A DNA stretch of 24,134 bases from JAYXXU01 sp049301135 (GCA_049301135.1 JBAQKP010000104.1:1-24134); one strand, 5' to 3'; counted from the stretch's first letter, positions 7,643 to 13,547 are shown. Numbers and translations: made by a program. Notes: generated from the sequence alone by a model not told the origin.

Positions 7643-7877
7643 AAGGCCAAAAAATAGGCCGATTCGGACATTTTGCAGCGTGGCCTTGAGTGACGTGATG
7701 CACAGGGCTGACTGGATCTGCGGCAAACCTACACGCTGTTCACGCAATCCTCGTATAGCGTTGCAGAGCTTTACAACTGCTCACTGGCCGCCTACAGACA
7801 GCACTGCGGTTTGGACATATGATCTGGTTGTCCCCCAAGACAAACCCCTTCAGCCCGCCCCCGCGGGCTTTTTTTTT
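7643..7877 (+). ncRNA. Candidate small RNA, roughly 235 nt
   Basis: Both flanking genes are on the minus strand, yet a textbook plus-strand terminator ends at 7877 and a plausible plus-strand promoter lies at 7609-7636. A plus-strand transcript without a convincing ORF is therefore implied. Possible internal pairings are CAGCGTG (7676-7682) with CACGCTG (7732-7738), and a TTGTC/GACAA hairpin with loop CCCCAA near 7828-7845. The terminator loop is CCCC. Two C-rich loops would suit pairing with G-rich Shine-Dalgarno regions. It does not look like tmRNA, 4.5S RNA, RNase P RNA or a 6S RNA that I can recognise. The 5' end is inferred from the promoter and is uncertain. Confidence 0.45.
7852..7877 (+). 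terminator. Strong rho-independent terminator, plus strand
   Basis: AGCCCGC (7852-7858), loop CCCC, GCGGGCT (7863-7869), then nine T (7869-7877). It faces the bfr terminator head-on, so it must end a rightward transcript from 7548-7850. Confidence 0.9.
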
Positions 7878-7893
7878 ATACTGTTTTTGCCTA

Positions 7894-7930
7894 TAAAAAA
7901 ACCAGCAAGACCGTTGAGTTCGTTGCTGGT
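7894..7930 (-). terminator. Rho-independent terminator of bfr
   Basis: On the minus strand ACCAGCA (7930-7924), a 16-nt loop and TGCTGGT (7907-7901) are followed by a run of T (7901-7895). It starts 22 nt after the bfr stop codon. Confidence 0.85.
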
Positions 7931-7951
7931 GATTGGTCGCGAATGTTGGGC

Positions 7952-8416
7952 TTACATTTGCGACTGAATATAGTTTTGGATACCGACTTTTTCGATCAGA
8001 TCAAGCTGTGTACCGATCCAGTCCAGTTGTTCTTCCGCGTCTTCGAGCAGATGGGTCAGCAGATCACGCGACACATAATCTTGCACTTGCTCACAGTAGG
8101 CAATCGCAGCGGTGATGTCGGGATGGGCTTTTTTATCCATCTTCAGGTCGCACTCGAGGATTTCTTGCACGGTTTCGCCGATGTATAGTTTGCCGAGTTG
8201 CTGGAGGTTGGGCACGCCTTCCAAAAACAACACGCGCTCAATCAGCTTGTCTGCGTCTTTCATCGCATCAATCGATTGTTTGTACTCATGTTGGCCGAAT
8301 TGCGCTACGCCCCAATGCTTGAGCATCCGCGCATGTAAGAAATATTGATTAATCGCGGTCAGCTCATTGAGTAACACTTGATTCAAATGAACAATAACCT
8401 GTGCATGGCCTTGCAT
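7952..8416 (-). CDS. bfr: Bacterioferritin subunit, haem-binding type lacking the ferroxidase centre
   Basis: A 154-residue bacterioferritin, subunit of the 24-mer iron store. The start is the ATG at 8414-8416 (M-Q-G-H-A-Q-V-I), which matches the family N-terminus and has TAGGAG 7 nt upstream; the in-frame ATG 36 nt earlier is rejected. Ungapped alignment with E. coli Bfr keeps the haem ligand Met52. Five of the six ferroxidase ligands are changed: E18 kept, E51 to A, H54 to D, E94 to D, E127 to A, H130 to Q. This is the pattern of the alpha-type subunit known from Pseudomonas and Neisseria, which works with a ferroxidase-competent partner; no such partner is in the window. It has its own terminator, and bfd lies upstream as a separate unit. 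Confidence 0.92.
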   Translation of the reverse strand: MQGHAQVIVHLNQVLLNELTAINQYFLHARMLKHWGVAQFGQHEYKQSIDAMKDADKLIERVLFLEGVPNLQQLGKLYIGETVQEILECDLKMDKKAHPDITAAIAYCEQVQDYVSRDLLTHLLEDAEEQLDWIGTQLDLIEKVGIQNYIQSQM

Positions 8417-8468
8417 GGCGCGACTCCTAAACGTAATCAGATCATGTGACATGCCAGTAGCTTAGCGG

Positions 8469-8508
8469 ATTTGCGCGGTTGACCCTAAAAATTTTTAGAA
8501 CCGCAAAT
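8469..8508. repeat. Extended inverted repeat in the bfr leader or promoter
   Basis: ATTTGCGCGGTT (8469-8480) pairs with AACCGCAAAT (8499-8508) apart from a 2-nt bulge. Between them lies the perfect 14-bp palindrome CTAAAAATTTTTAG (8485-8498). It sits 53-92 nt upstream of the bfr ATG and has no T tract, so it is more likely an operator or leader hairpin than a terminator. Confidence 0.5.
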
Positions 8509-8553
8509 GAGAAACACAATCTATGTCGTCTATGCAGTGATTTGTTGACGCAC

Positions 8554-8605
8554 AAAAAAAGCCCGCTGCCTGATGCGATAAATGTATCGCGATCAAAGCA
8601 GCGGG
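8554..8605 (-). terminator. Rho-independent terminator of bfd
   Basis: On the minus strand CCCGCTGC (8605-8598) pairs with GCAGCGGG (8569-8562), with an inner GCGATA-CATT-TATCGC hairpin, followed by C and seven T (8560-8554). It separates bfd from bfr transcription. Confidence 0.88.
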
Positions 8606-8650
8606 TCTGGAGTAGCACAAGTTCGTGCAACAAAAAAGATTTGGTGCAGC

Positions 8651-8845
8651 TTACGCCGCGACTGAGAGTCTCGCGGCGATTTTGGCCAAGGTGTCATCAA
8701 TCAATTCACGCGCATCGGGTACACAACGGCCACAACAGGTGCCAATATTCAGCTCATCACGCACATCGCGAAAGCTATCCGCACCATTTTCGACGCTTTC
8801 GCGGATTTGGCGGTCAGTCACGGCACGACACAAGCAGATATACAT
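8651..8845 (-). CDS. bfd: Bacterioferritin-associated ferredoxin
   Basis: A 64-residue [2Fe-2S] protein that delivers electrons to bacterioferritin so that stored iron is reduced and released. C4-L-C6 and the later T-C-C-G-R-C block give the unusual C-x-C...C-x-x-C cluster spacing of the family. The ATG at 8843-8845 (M-Y-I-C-L-C) fits homologues; an in-frame start nine codons earlier adds an atypical extension. The gene is transcribed from a promoter whose spacer is a Fur box (8887-8914) and ends at its own terminator, with bfr downstream. High expression under iron starvation is expected. Confidence 0.93.
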   Translation of the reverse strand: MYICLCRAVTDRQIRESVENGADSFRDVRDELNIGTCCGRCVPDARELIDDTLAKIAARLSVAA

Positions 8846-8886
8846 AGGATGATCCGGTTCAAGGGACGGCAAATGCGATGTCTAAT

Positions 8887-8914
8887 ATTATTGATAATTG
8901 TTCTCATATGTCAA
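8887..8914 (-). promoter_or_regulatory. bfd promoter with embedded Fur box
   Basis: On the minus strand a perfect TTGACA (8914-8909), a 16-nt spacer and AATAAT (8892-8887) form a good sigma-70 promoter, about 35-40 nt ahead of the ATG. Plus-strand 8892-8906, TGATAATTGTTCTCA, matches 12 of 14 informative positions of the 7-1-7 Fur consensus (TGATAAT-n-ATTATCA) and fills the spacer. Fur-Fe would therefore block polymerase directly. Confidence 0.75.
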
Positions 8915-8931
8915 TAGGGATGATTCGTGTT

Positions 8932-8958
8932 TTGATCACTTTCGACCAATGGTATAAA
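8932..8958 (+). promoter_or_regulatory. Candidate thrS operon promoter
   Basis: TTGATC (8932-8937) and TATAAA (8953-8958) are separated by 15 nt, which is short. The predicted transcript would start near 8965, just before the first arm of the leader's long inverted repeat, giving a leader of about 190 nt. Confidence 0.4.
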
Positions 8959-8966
8959 ACCGCTGC

Positions 8967-9031
8967 TAAGCCGAATCGACTCGGCACAACGCATGACAGC
9001 TCCACCGATAGCTGCTAAAGTGTTCGGCTTA
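8967..9031 (+). promoter_or_regulatory. Structured 5' part of the thrS leader
   Basis: TAAGCCGAA (8967-8975) is perfectly complementary to TTCGGCTTA (9023-9031). The first arm can instead form a local hairpin, GCCGA (8970-8974) with TCGGC (8981-8985). Inside lies CAGCT (8997-9001) / AGCTG (9010-9014). The two pairings of 8970-8974 are mutually exclusive. Function is not known. Confidence 0.4.
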
Positions 9032-9109
9032 TCAAATTTGTCCTCCTGTGTTGGGCAAATATTCCGCTCATAACAAGCGTTTTGCGTTTTTATGTGCAGT
9101 CATCTCGCG

Positions 9110-9138
9110 GTGATATGACTTTTGGTAGAAGTCATCAC
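9110..9138 (+). promoter_or_regulatory. tRNA-Thr anticodon-arm-like hairpin, probable ThrRS translational operator
   Basis: ATGACTT (9115-9121) and AAGTCAT (9129-9135) form a perfect stem, extended by GTG (9110-9112) and CAC (9136-9138) across a 2-nt bulge. The loop is exactly seven bases, TTGGTAG (9122-9128). Read as an anticodon loop it has U at position 33, anticodon GGU (threonine) at 34-36, and A at 37. GGU lies at -34 to -32 from the thrS ATG and the hairpin ends 5 nt before the AAGGA Shine-Dalgarno (9144-9148). In E. coli, ThrRS represses thrS by binding an anticodon-like hairpin at nearly the same distance. Confidence 0.72.
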
Positions 9139-9157
9139 TCCTTAAGGATCTGTAATC

Positions 9158-11080
9158 ATGCCGATTATTACTTTGCCTTCGGGCGACCAAAAAACTTTCG
9201 ATCAACCCGTATCCATTATGCAAGTCGCCCAAAGTATTGGGGCAGGTTTGGCCAAAGCCACCATTGCCGGACGGGTCAATGGCACGCTACGCGATGCCTG
9301 TGAGTTGATCAGCGACGACGCCACCCTACAAATCATCACCGCCAAGGACGACGAAGGGGTCGAGATTATTCGCCACTCGTGCGCGCACTTGCTCGGCCAT
9401 GCCGTCAAGCAGTTGTATCCTGATGTCAAAATGGTGATTGGGCCGGTCATTGATGACGGTTTTTATTACGATATTTATAGTGCCAAGCCGTTCACGATGG
9501 ATGATGTGGCGGCGATTGAAGCGCGCATGCAGCAACTGATCGACACCGAATACGATGTGATCAAAGTCATGACCCCGCGTGCCGAAGCAATCGACGTGTT
9601 CACGCAGCGCAGCGAAGACTACAAGCTACGCCTGATTGACGACATGCCCAACGAAACCGCGATGGGACTGTATTATCACCAAGAATATGTCGACATGTGT
9701 CGTGGCCCGCATGTGCCAAACACACGGTTTTTAAAAGCCTTTAAGCTGACCAAACTGTCTGGCGCGTACTGGCGCGGTGATGCCAAAAACGAACAGCTTC
9801 AGCGCGTGTATGGCACTGCGTGGGCAGACAAGAAGCAACTGGCTGCCTATATTCAGCGCATCGAAGAAGCTGAAAAACGCGACCATCGCAAAATCGGTAA
9901 AGCGCTCGACTTGTTTCATATGCAAGAAGAAGCACCGGGCATGGTGTTTTGGCATCCAAACGGCTGGACGATTTACCAAGTGCTGGAACAGTACATGCGT
10001 AAAGTCCAACATGATAATGGCTACCTCGAGATCAAAACCCCGCAAGTGGTGGATCGGATCTTGTGGGAAAAATCAGGCCATTGGGACAACTACGGCCACA
10101 ACATGTTCACCACGCATAGCGAAAACCGCGACTACGCGATTAAGCCGATGAACTGTCCGTGCCACGTGCAGGTGTTTAATCAAGGCTTAAAATCCTATCG
10201 CGATCTGCCGCTGCGCTTGGCTGAGTTTGGCTCGTGTCACCGTAATGAACCATCGGGTTCGTTGCATGGTCTGATGCGGGTGCGTGGGTTTGTGCAAGAT
10301 GATGCGCATATTTTTTGTACCCAAGCGCAGATTGGTGCGGAAGCCTCCGACTTTATTAAGCTGACCCTTGATGTGTATCGGGATTTTGGCTTTGATGAAG
10401 TTCAGATGAAGCTATCGACTCGCCCTGAAAAGCGGGTTGGCGATGATCATCTGTGGGACATGGCCGAAAAAGCCTTGGCCGATGCCTTAGACGACGCGGG
10501 TTTAGAGTGGCAGTTGCAAGCCGGTGAAGGCGCGTTTTATGGCCCGAAAATCGAATTTAGCCTCAAGGACTGTCTGGGTCGGGTCTGGCAATGCGGCACG
10601 ATTCAGCTCGATTTTAACCTACCAGAACGCTTAGACGCCTCGTTTGTCAGCGAAGACAACAGCCGTGACCGTCCGGTGATGTTGCATCGGGCGATTTTGG
10701 GCAGTTTTGAGCGGTTTATTGGTATACTGATTGAGCATTATGCTGGTTTGATGCCGCCGTGGCTTGCACCGGTACAGGCGTGTGTGATGAATATCACCGA
10801 CAATCAAGCCGACGCTTGTCAGAAAATCACCCGCTTACTCAATGATCAAGGCATTCGAGCGATCAATGACTTGAGAAACGAGAAAATCGGCTTTAAGATT
10901 CGGGAAAGAACCCTCGAACGTATTCCGTACATGTTGGTACTTGGCGACCGTGAGGTCGAAGAGGGTACTGTCAATGTACGGACACGTGGGGGCAAAAATT
11001 TGGGAACCATGCCGATCGAAGCTTTCGTTCAGTTGGTTCAATCCGCCGTCGCTGAACGCGGCCGGCATGTTATGGAGTAA
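9158..11080 (+). CDS. thrS: Threonyl-tRNA synthetase
   Basis: A 640-residue class II synthetase that charges tRNA-Thr. Domains in order are TGS (1-62), the editing domain with H73-S-C-A-H77 and C181 for deacylating Ser-tRNA-Thr, the catalytic domain, and the anticodon-binding domain from about residue 535. The zinc that selects threonine is held by C333 (M-N-C-P-C-H), H384 (D-D-A-H-I-F) and H510 (P-V-M-L-H-R), matching E. coli C334/H385/H511. Motif 2 is H-R-N-E-P-S-G (361-367). AAGGA is 9 nt before the ATG at 9158. The long leader carries a tRNA-like hairpin suggesting translational autoregulation. The gene heads the cluster with infC 5 nt downstream. Confidence 0.98.
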   Translation: MPIITLPSGDQKTFDQPVSIMQVAQSIGAGLAKATIAGRVNGTLRDACELISDDATLQIITAKDDEGVEIIRHSCAHLLGHAVKQLYPDVKMVIGPVIDDGFYYDIYSAKPFTMDDVAAIEARMQQLIDTEYDVIKVMTPRAEAIDVFTQRSEDYKLRLIDDMPNETAMGLYYHQEYVDMCRGPHVPNTRFLKAFKLTKLSGAYWRGDAKNEQLQRVYGTAWADKKQLAAYIQRIEEAEKRDHRKIGKALDLFHMQEEAPGMVFWHPNGWTIYQVLEQYMRKVQHDNGYLEIKTPQVVDRILWEKSGHWDNYGHNMFTTHSENRDYAIKPMNCPCHVQVFNQGLKSYRDLPLRLAEFGSCHRNEPSGSLHGLMRVRGFVQDDAHIFCTQAQIGAEASDFIKLTLDVYRDFGFDEVQMKLSTRPEKRVGDDHLWDMAEKALADALDDAGLEWQLQAGEGAFYGPKIEFSLKDCLGRVWQCGTIQLDFNLPERLDASFVSEDNSRDRPVMLHRAILGSFERFIGILIEHYAGLMPPWLAPVQACVMNITDNQADACQKITRLLNDQGIRAINDLRNEKIGFKIRERTLERIPYMLVLGDREVEEGTVNVRTRGGKNLGTMPIEAFVQLVQSAVAERGRHVME

Positions 11081-11085
11081 TCGCG

Positions 11086-11634
11086 ATTAAACAGCCTGAA
11101 CGCAACCCGCAGGGTGCAAAAAGTAACCGTCCTGCCATTAACGATGAAATTCGCGCAACCGAAGTTCGTTTGGTCGATGAAAATGGTGAGCAAAAAGGCA
11201 TTGTCTCGCTAAAAGAGGCACTGTCTGCTGCTGAAGCGGTACAGCTAGATCTGGTCGAAATCGTGGCCAATGCTGAGCCGCCAGTCTGCAAAATCATGGA
11301 CTACAATAAGCATCTGTTTGATCTTAAACAGAAGCAAAAAGAGGCCAAGAAAAAGCAGCATCAGGTTCAGGTCAAAGAAATCAAGATCAGACCCGGTACT
11401 GAAGAAGCTGACTATCAAGTCAAGCTGCGTGCCATCACCCGCTTCTTAGAAGAAGGTGACAAGGTCAAGATCACCCTGCGTTTCCGTGGCCGTGAAATGG
11501 CACACCAAGACATCGGCATGAAGCAGTTGCAAAAGATCGAAGTGGATGTGGCGGAATACGGCATCATTGAGCAGTCTCCCAAAATGGAAGGCCGCCAAAT
11601 GGGGATGCTGATTGGGCCAAAACGGAAAAAGTGA
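11086..11634 (+). CDS. infC: Translation initiation factor IF-3, ATT start codon
   Basis: A 182-residue IF3, which binds the 30S subunit, keeps it apart from 50S and checks the start codon. The frame is open from ATT at 11086 (I-K-Q-P-E-R-N-P-Q-G), with N-R-P-A-I-N-D-E-I-R soon after, which is the IF3 N-domain opening. GGAG (11074-11077), inside the end of thrS, is 8 nt before it. No ATG, GTG or TTG occurs in frame before the TTG at 11170, which would cut into the N-domain. ATT start codons are conserved in infC and let IF3 discriminate against its own mRNA. The C-domain is intact (K-E-I-K-I-R-P-G-T, R-F-R-G-R-E-M-A-H, ending M-L-I-G-P-K-R-K-K). Confidence 0.96.
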   Translation: MKQPERNPQGAKSNRPAINDEIRATEVRLVDENGEQKGIVSLKEALSAAEAVQLDLVEIVANAEPPVCKIMDYNKHLFDLKQKQKEAKKKQHQVQVKEIKIRPGTEEADYQVKLRAITRFLEEGDKVKITLRFRGREMAHQDIGMKQLQKIEVDVAEYGIIEQSPKMEGRQMGMLIGPKRKK

Positions 11635-11667
11635 TTTTTCTGCTGTAAGCCGACGCTGTGGACACGT

Positions 11668-11702
11668 AAAAGCCCTTCGCTGTGATGGTGTAGGGCTTTT
11701 TT
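11668..11702 (+). terminator. Terminator between infC and rpmI
   Basis: AAAAGCCCT (11668-11676) pairs with AGGGCTTTT (11692-11700) across a 15-nt loop and ends in six T (11697-11702). rpmI-rplT therefore probably depends on partial read-through or its own start; a TACAAT at 11720-11725 is a possible -10 without a convincing -35. Confidence 0.75.
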
Positions 11703-11743
11703 ATTGCAACCAGATCGACTACAATGCACGCCCCTTACCCCTA

Positions 11744-11796
11744 GGTCATCCACAGTTGGGTGGATTGCGCCAAAAGGGTCATCGAAAGAGGTCATC
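11744..11796 (+). repeat. Three GGTCATC heptamers in the rpmI leader
   Basis: GGTCATC occurs at 11744-11750, 11777-11783 and 11790-11796. The last copy overlaps the GAGG Shine-Dalgarno and abuts the ATG. A small hairpin ATCCA/TGGAT (near 11748-11765) lies between the first two. In E. coli this leader is where L20 represses rpmI-rplT; whether these repeats take part is unknown. Confidence 0.5.
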
Positions 11797-11997
11797 ATGA
11801 AAAAAGTCAAGCTAAAGACTAAGCGTGGTGCTGCGAAACGGTTCAAAAAAACCGCGAACGGCTTCAAGCGTAAGCAAGCTTTCAAACGTCACATTCTGAC
11901 CAAGAAGTCCCCGAAACGTATTCGCCAACTGCGCGGCTGTGTAATGGTTCACGTAAGTGACGTTGCAGCAGTTCGTCGTATGTGCCCATACCTGTAA
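11797..11997 (+). CDS. rpmI: 50S ribosomal protein L35
   Basis: A 66-residue basic protein with the family core K-T-K-R-G-A-A-K-R-F-K-K-T (7-19) and F-K-R-H-I-L-T-K-K-S-P-K-R-I-R-Q-L-R. The start is the ATG at 11797 with GAGG at 11788-11791; a longer in-frame opening beginning near 11704 is leader sequence. Length agrees with the usual 64-66 residues. It is cotranscribed with rplT, whose Shine-Dalgarno AAGGAGA overlaps the rpmI stop. Confidence 0.97.
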   Translation: MKKVKLKTKRGAAKRFKKTANGFKRKQAFKRHILTKKSPKRIRQLRGCVMVHVSDVAAVRRMCPYL

Positions 11998-12008
11998 GGA
12001 GAGACTAA

Positions 12009-12368
12009 ATGGCTCGTGTAAAACGTGGTGTAGTGGCGCATAGCCGTCACAAAAAAGTCATGGCTCGTGCAAAAGGCTATTACGGTGCGCGTTCACGCGT
12101 GTATCGCGTAGCAGTACAAGCCGTTATGAAAGCCGGTCAATACGCATATCGTGACCGTCGTCAGAAAAAACGTCAATTCCGCGCCCTGTGGATTGCCCGT
12201 ATCAACGCCGGTGCGCGTCTGAACGGTCTGTCATACAGCCGCATGATCAATGGCCTGAAAAAAGCTCAGATCATCATTGACCGCCGTGTACTGGCCGACA
12301 TCGCCATGCATGATGCCGTTGCGTTTAGCGCAATTGCACAAAAAGCAAAAGATGCACTGGCCGCGTAA
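12009..12368 (+). CDS. rplT: 50S ribosomal protein L20
   Basis: A 119-residue L20, an early 23S rRNA assembly protein. The full family sequence is evident: M-A-R-V-K-R-G-V-V-A-H-S-R-H-K-K (1-16), the G-Y-Y-G-A-R-S-R block, D-R-R-Q-K-K-R-Q-F-R-A-L-W-I-A-R-I-N-A (53-71) and L-A-D-I-A-M-H-D-A-V-A-F near the end. Ideal spacing follows AAGGAGA at 11996-12002. In E. coli L20 represses translation of its own operon by binding the rpmI leader. Transcription ends at the hairpin 17 nt downstream. Confidence 0.98.
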   Translation: MARVKRGVVAHSRHKKVMARAKGYYGARSRVYRVAVQAVMKAGQYAYRDRRQKKRQFRALWIARINAGARLNGLSYSRMINGLKKAQIIIDRRVLADIAMHDAVAFSAIAQKAKDALAA

Positions 12369-12384
12369 GCGTTGCTAGATCAAG

Positions 12385-12410
12385 AAAGCCACCGTGAGGT
12401 GGCTTTTTTT
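12385..12410 (+). terminator. Rho-independent terminator of the rpmI-rplT unit
   Basis: AAAGCCACC (12385-12393), loop GTGA, GGTGGCTTT (12398-12406), T run 12404-12410. It cleanly separates the ribosomal genes from the accessory trio. Confidence 0.92.
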
Positions 12411-12490
12411 ATGGCTGAAATTATTGAAGATTGTATTGAGTCATAAACTTAGCGATACTCAGATGCCGAACTAAAAGGATGGAAAAAAAT

Positions 12491-12904
12491 ATGGCTCATT
12501 TAATGTGTGATTCGGTACTTGAGAGAAAAAATTGTCTGTCATCTTTGGTTGAAGGTCATCTGAAAAACTTGGGTCATTCGGCTGAAATTATCAAAAATAA
12601 GATGAACTCAGCAGGACATACGGATACAGTTCTGGTTTCCAGTAGCGTGGGACTAGTACATTGTTCTGCCACACCTTCTACCAAATCAAACGCCTATATT
12701 CTCGTTGCTGATTTCGATGCGGAAGGTGGACAAGATTATTTGGCAGACAAGGACTGGGTGGCTTTTGGCTGGAACAGAAAAGACAAAACAACATCAATTA
12801 TGTTTTTATCCGTCGAGGCTGTTCGTAATAAGAGGAGAATGTCCAAGCAAGAAATCATAGCGCTTAGAGATCGTCAATTAAGCATCATCCTTACAAGCGT
12901 TTAA
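12491..12904 (+). CDS. Unrecognised AT-rich small protein
   Basis: A 137-residue soluble-looking protein of no family I recognise. The ATG at 12491 is preferred because AAGGA (12475-12479) lies well before it, whereas the in-frame ATG at 12479 abuts that site. Features seen are scattered Cys and His (C6, C15, H24, H29), a V-L-V-S-S-S-V-G-L-V-H-C-S-A central strand pair, an acidic A-D-F-D-A-E-G-G-Q-D-Y stretch, W-V-A-F-G-W, and a basic helical tail (R-N-K-R-R-M-S-K-Q-E). There is no signal peptide or membrane segment. By hand count 12541-12900 is about 42% G+C, clearly below its ribosomal and synthetase neighbours, which suggests recent acquisition. It leads a short plus-strand group with the NADAR and deoxyribosyltransferase-like genes. 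Confidence 0.65.
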   Translation: MAHLMCDSVLERKNCLSSLVEGHLKNLGHSAEIIKNKMNSAGHTDTVLVSSSVGLVHCSATPSTKSNAYILVADFDAEGGQDYLADKDWVAFGWNRKDKTTSIMFLSVEAVRNKRRMSKQEIIALRDRQLSIILTSV

Positions 12905-12974
12905 GACGATTTTTCACGCACTAGTTTTAATTTTGTGGATACACGATATTTGGTGAGCCGAGGATATCCCCACC

Positions 12975-13517
12975 ATGCAAGACCAAATTCACCTGACCAA
13001 CCTTCAGCAACGCGCTTATGAGCAGCCTTTACGCTATCTGTATTTCTGGGGGCATACGCAAAAAGGCCAAGCCACCACAAAATCCTGTTTTAGCCAATGG
13101 TATCCCGCAGCGTTTACCGTTGACGGTGTGGCTTATCCGACTGCCGAGCATTGGATGATGGTCGGTAAAGCTCGCTTGTTTGATCCTATTTGGATTGAGC
13201 GGATTTTAGCCAATCCCGATCCCGCTGCCGCCAAAGCATTTGGCCGTAAGATTAACCATTTTGATCAATCGGTCTGGTTGCAACATCGGTTTGAACTGGT
13301 TGTTCAAGGCAATCTCGCCAAGTTCAGCCAACATCCCGATCTCAACGCATTTCTACGATCAAGTGCCGATCAAGTACTGGTTGAAGCTTCGCCAGTTGAT
13401 CAGATTTGGGGTATTGGTTTGGCCGCATATGATCCACGTGCCGCCAATCCAGCCGAGTGGCGCGGTTTAAACTTATTGGGTTTTGCGCTGATGCGTGTGC
13501 GTGAACAGTTAAAATAA
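12975..13517 (+). CDS. NADAR-family (YbiA-like) N-glycosidase domain protein
   Basis: A 180-residue single NADAR domain. Signatures in order are F-W-G (24-26), C-F-S-Q-W-Y-P-A-A-F (38-47), Y-P-T-A-E-H-W-M-M (54-62), G-R-K-I-N-H-F (90-96), L-V-E-A-S-P-V-D-Q-I-W-G-I-G-L (135-149) and N-L-L-G-F-A-L-M-R-V-R (166-176). Family members hydrolyse N-glycosidic bonds of riboflavin intermediates (YbiA/RibX), and some remove ADP-ribose from DNA in DarT-linked systems. No DarT-like gene lies nearby. GAGGA (12960-12964) is 10 nt before the ATG. It sits between an orphan gene and a deoxyribosyltransferase-like gene, which also acts on nucleoside N-glycosidic bonds, so a shared nucleotide-salvage or defence role is possible. 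Confidence 0.9.
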   Translation: MQDQIHLTNLQQRAYEQPLRYLYFWGHTQKGQATTKSCFSQWYPAAFTVDGVAYPTAEHWMMVGKARLFDPIWIERILANPDPAAAKAFGRKINHFDQSVWLQHRFELVVQGNLAKFSQHPDLNAFLRSSADQVLVEASPVDQIWGIGLAAYDPRAANPAEWRGLNLLGFALMRVREQLK

Positions 13518-13521
13518 TGGA

Positions 13522-13547
13522 GCGATCAACATTGTTGAGTTGATCGC
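13522..13547. repeat. Perfect 9-bp hairpin after the NADAR gene
   Basis: GCGATCAAC (13522-13530), 8-nt loop, GTTGATCGC (13539-13547), beginning 5 nt after the stop codon and without a T tract. It may stabilise or process the mRNA between the NADAR and deoxyribosyltransferase-like genes. Confidence 0.5.

Noticed and set aside
7548..7880. tmRNA, 4.5S, RNase P or 6S RNA
   Set aside because: None of their conserved segments (T-loop and CCA end, GGAAGGAAGC-like loop, P4 helix core, 6S closing stem) could be found.
7680..7967. 95-codon open frame on the plus strand
   Set aside because: It runs straight through the strong terminator at 7852-7877 and into bfr, and has no ribosome site or recognisable sequence.
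8479..8847. 122-codon plus-strand open frame opposite bfd
   Set aside because: It covers the bfd gene and its terminator on the other strand; the bfd Cys pattern is decisive.
8873..9157. T-box leader for thrS
   Set aside because: There is no T-box antiterminator consensus and no terminator before the ATG; the evidence instead favours a translational operator of E. coli type.
11170..11634. infC starting at the first conventional codon (TTG 11170)
   Set aside because: This would delete most of the IF3 N-domain start; the ATT at 11086 has a proper GGAG and conserved sequence downstream.
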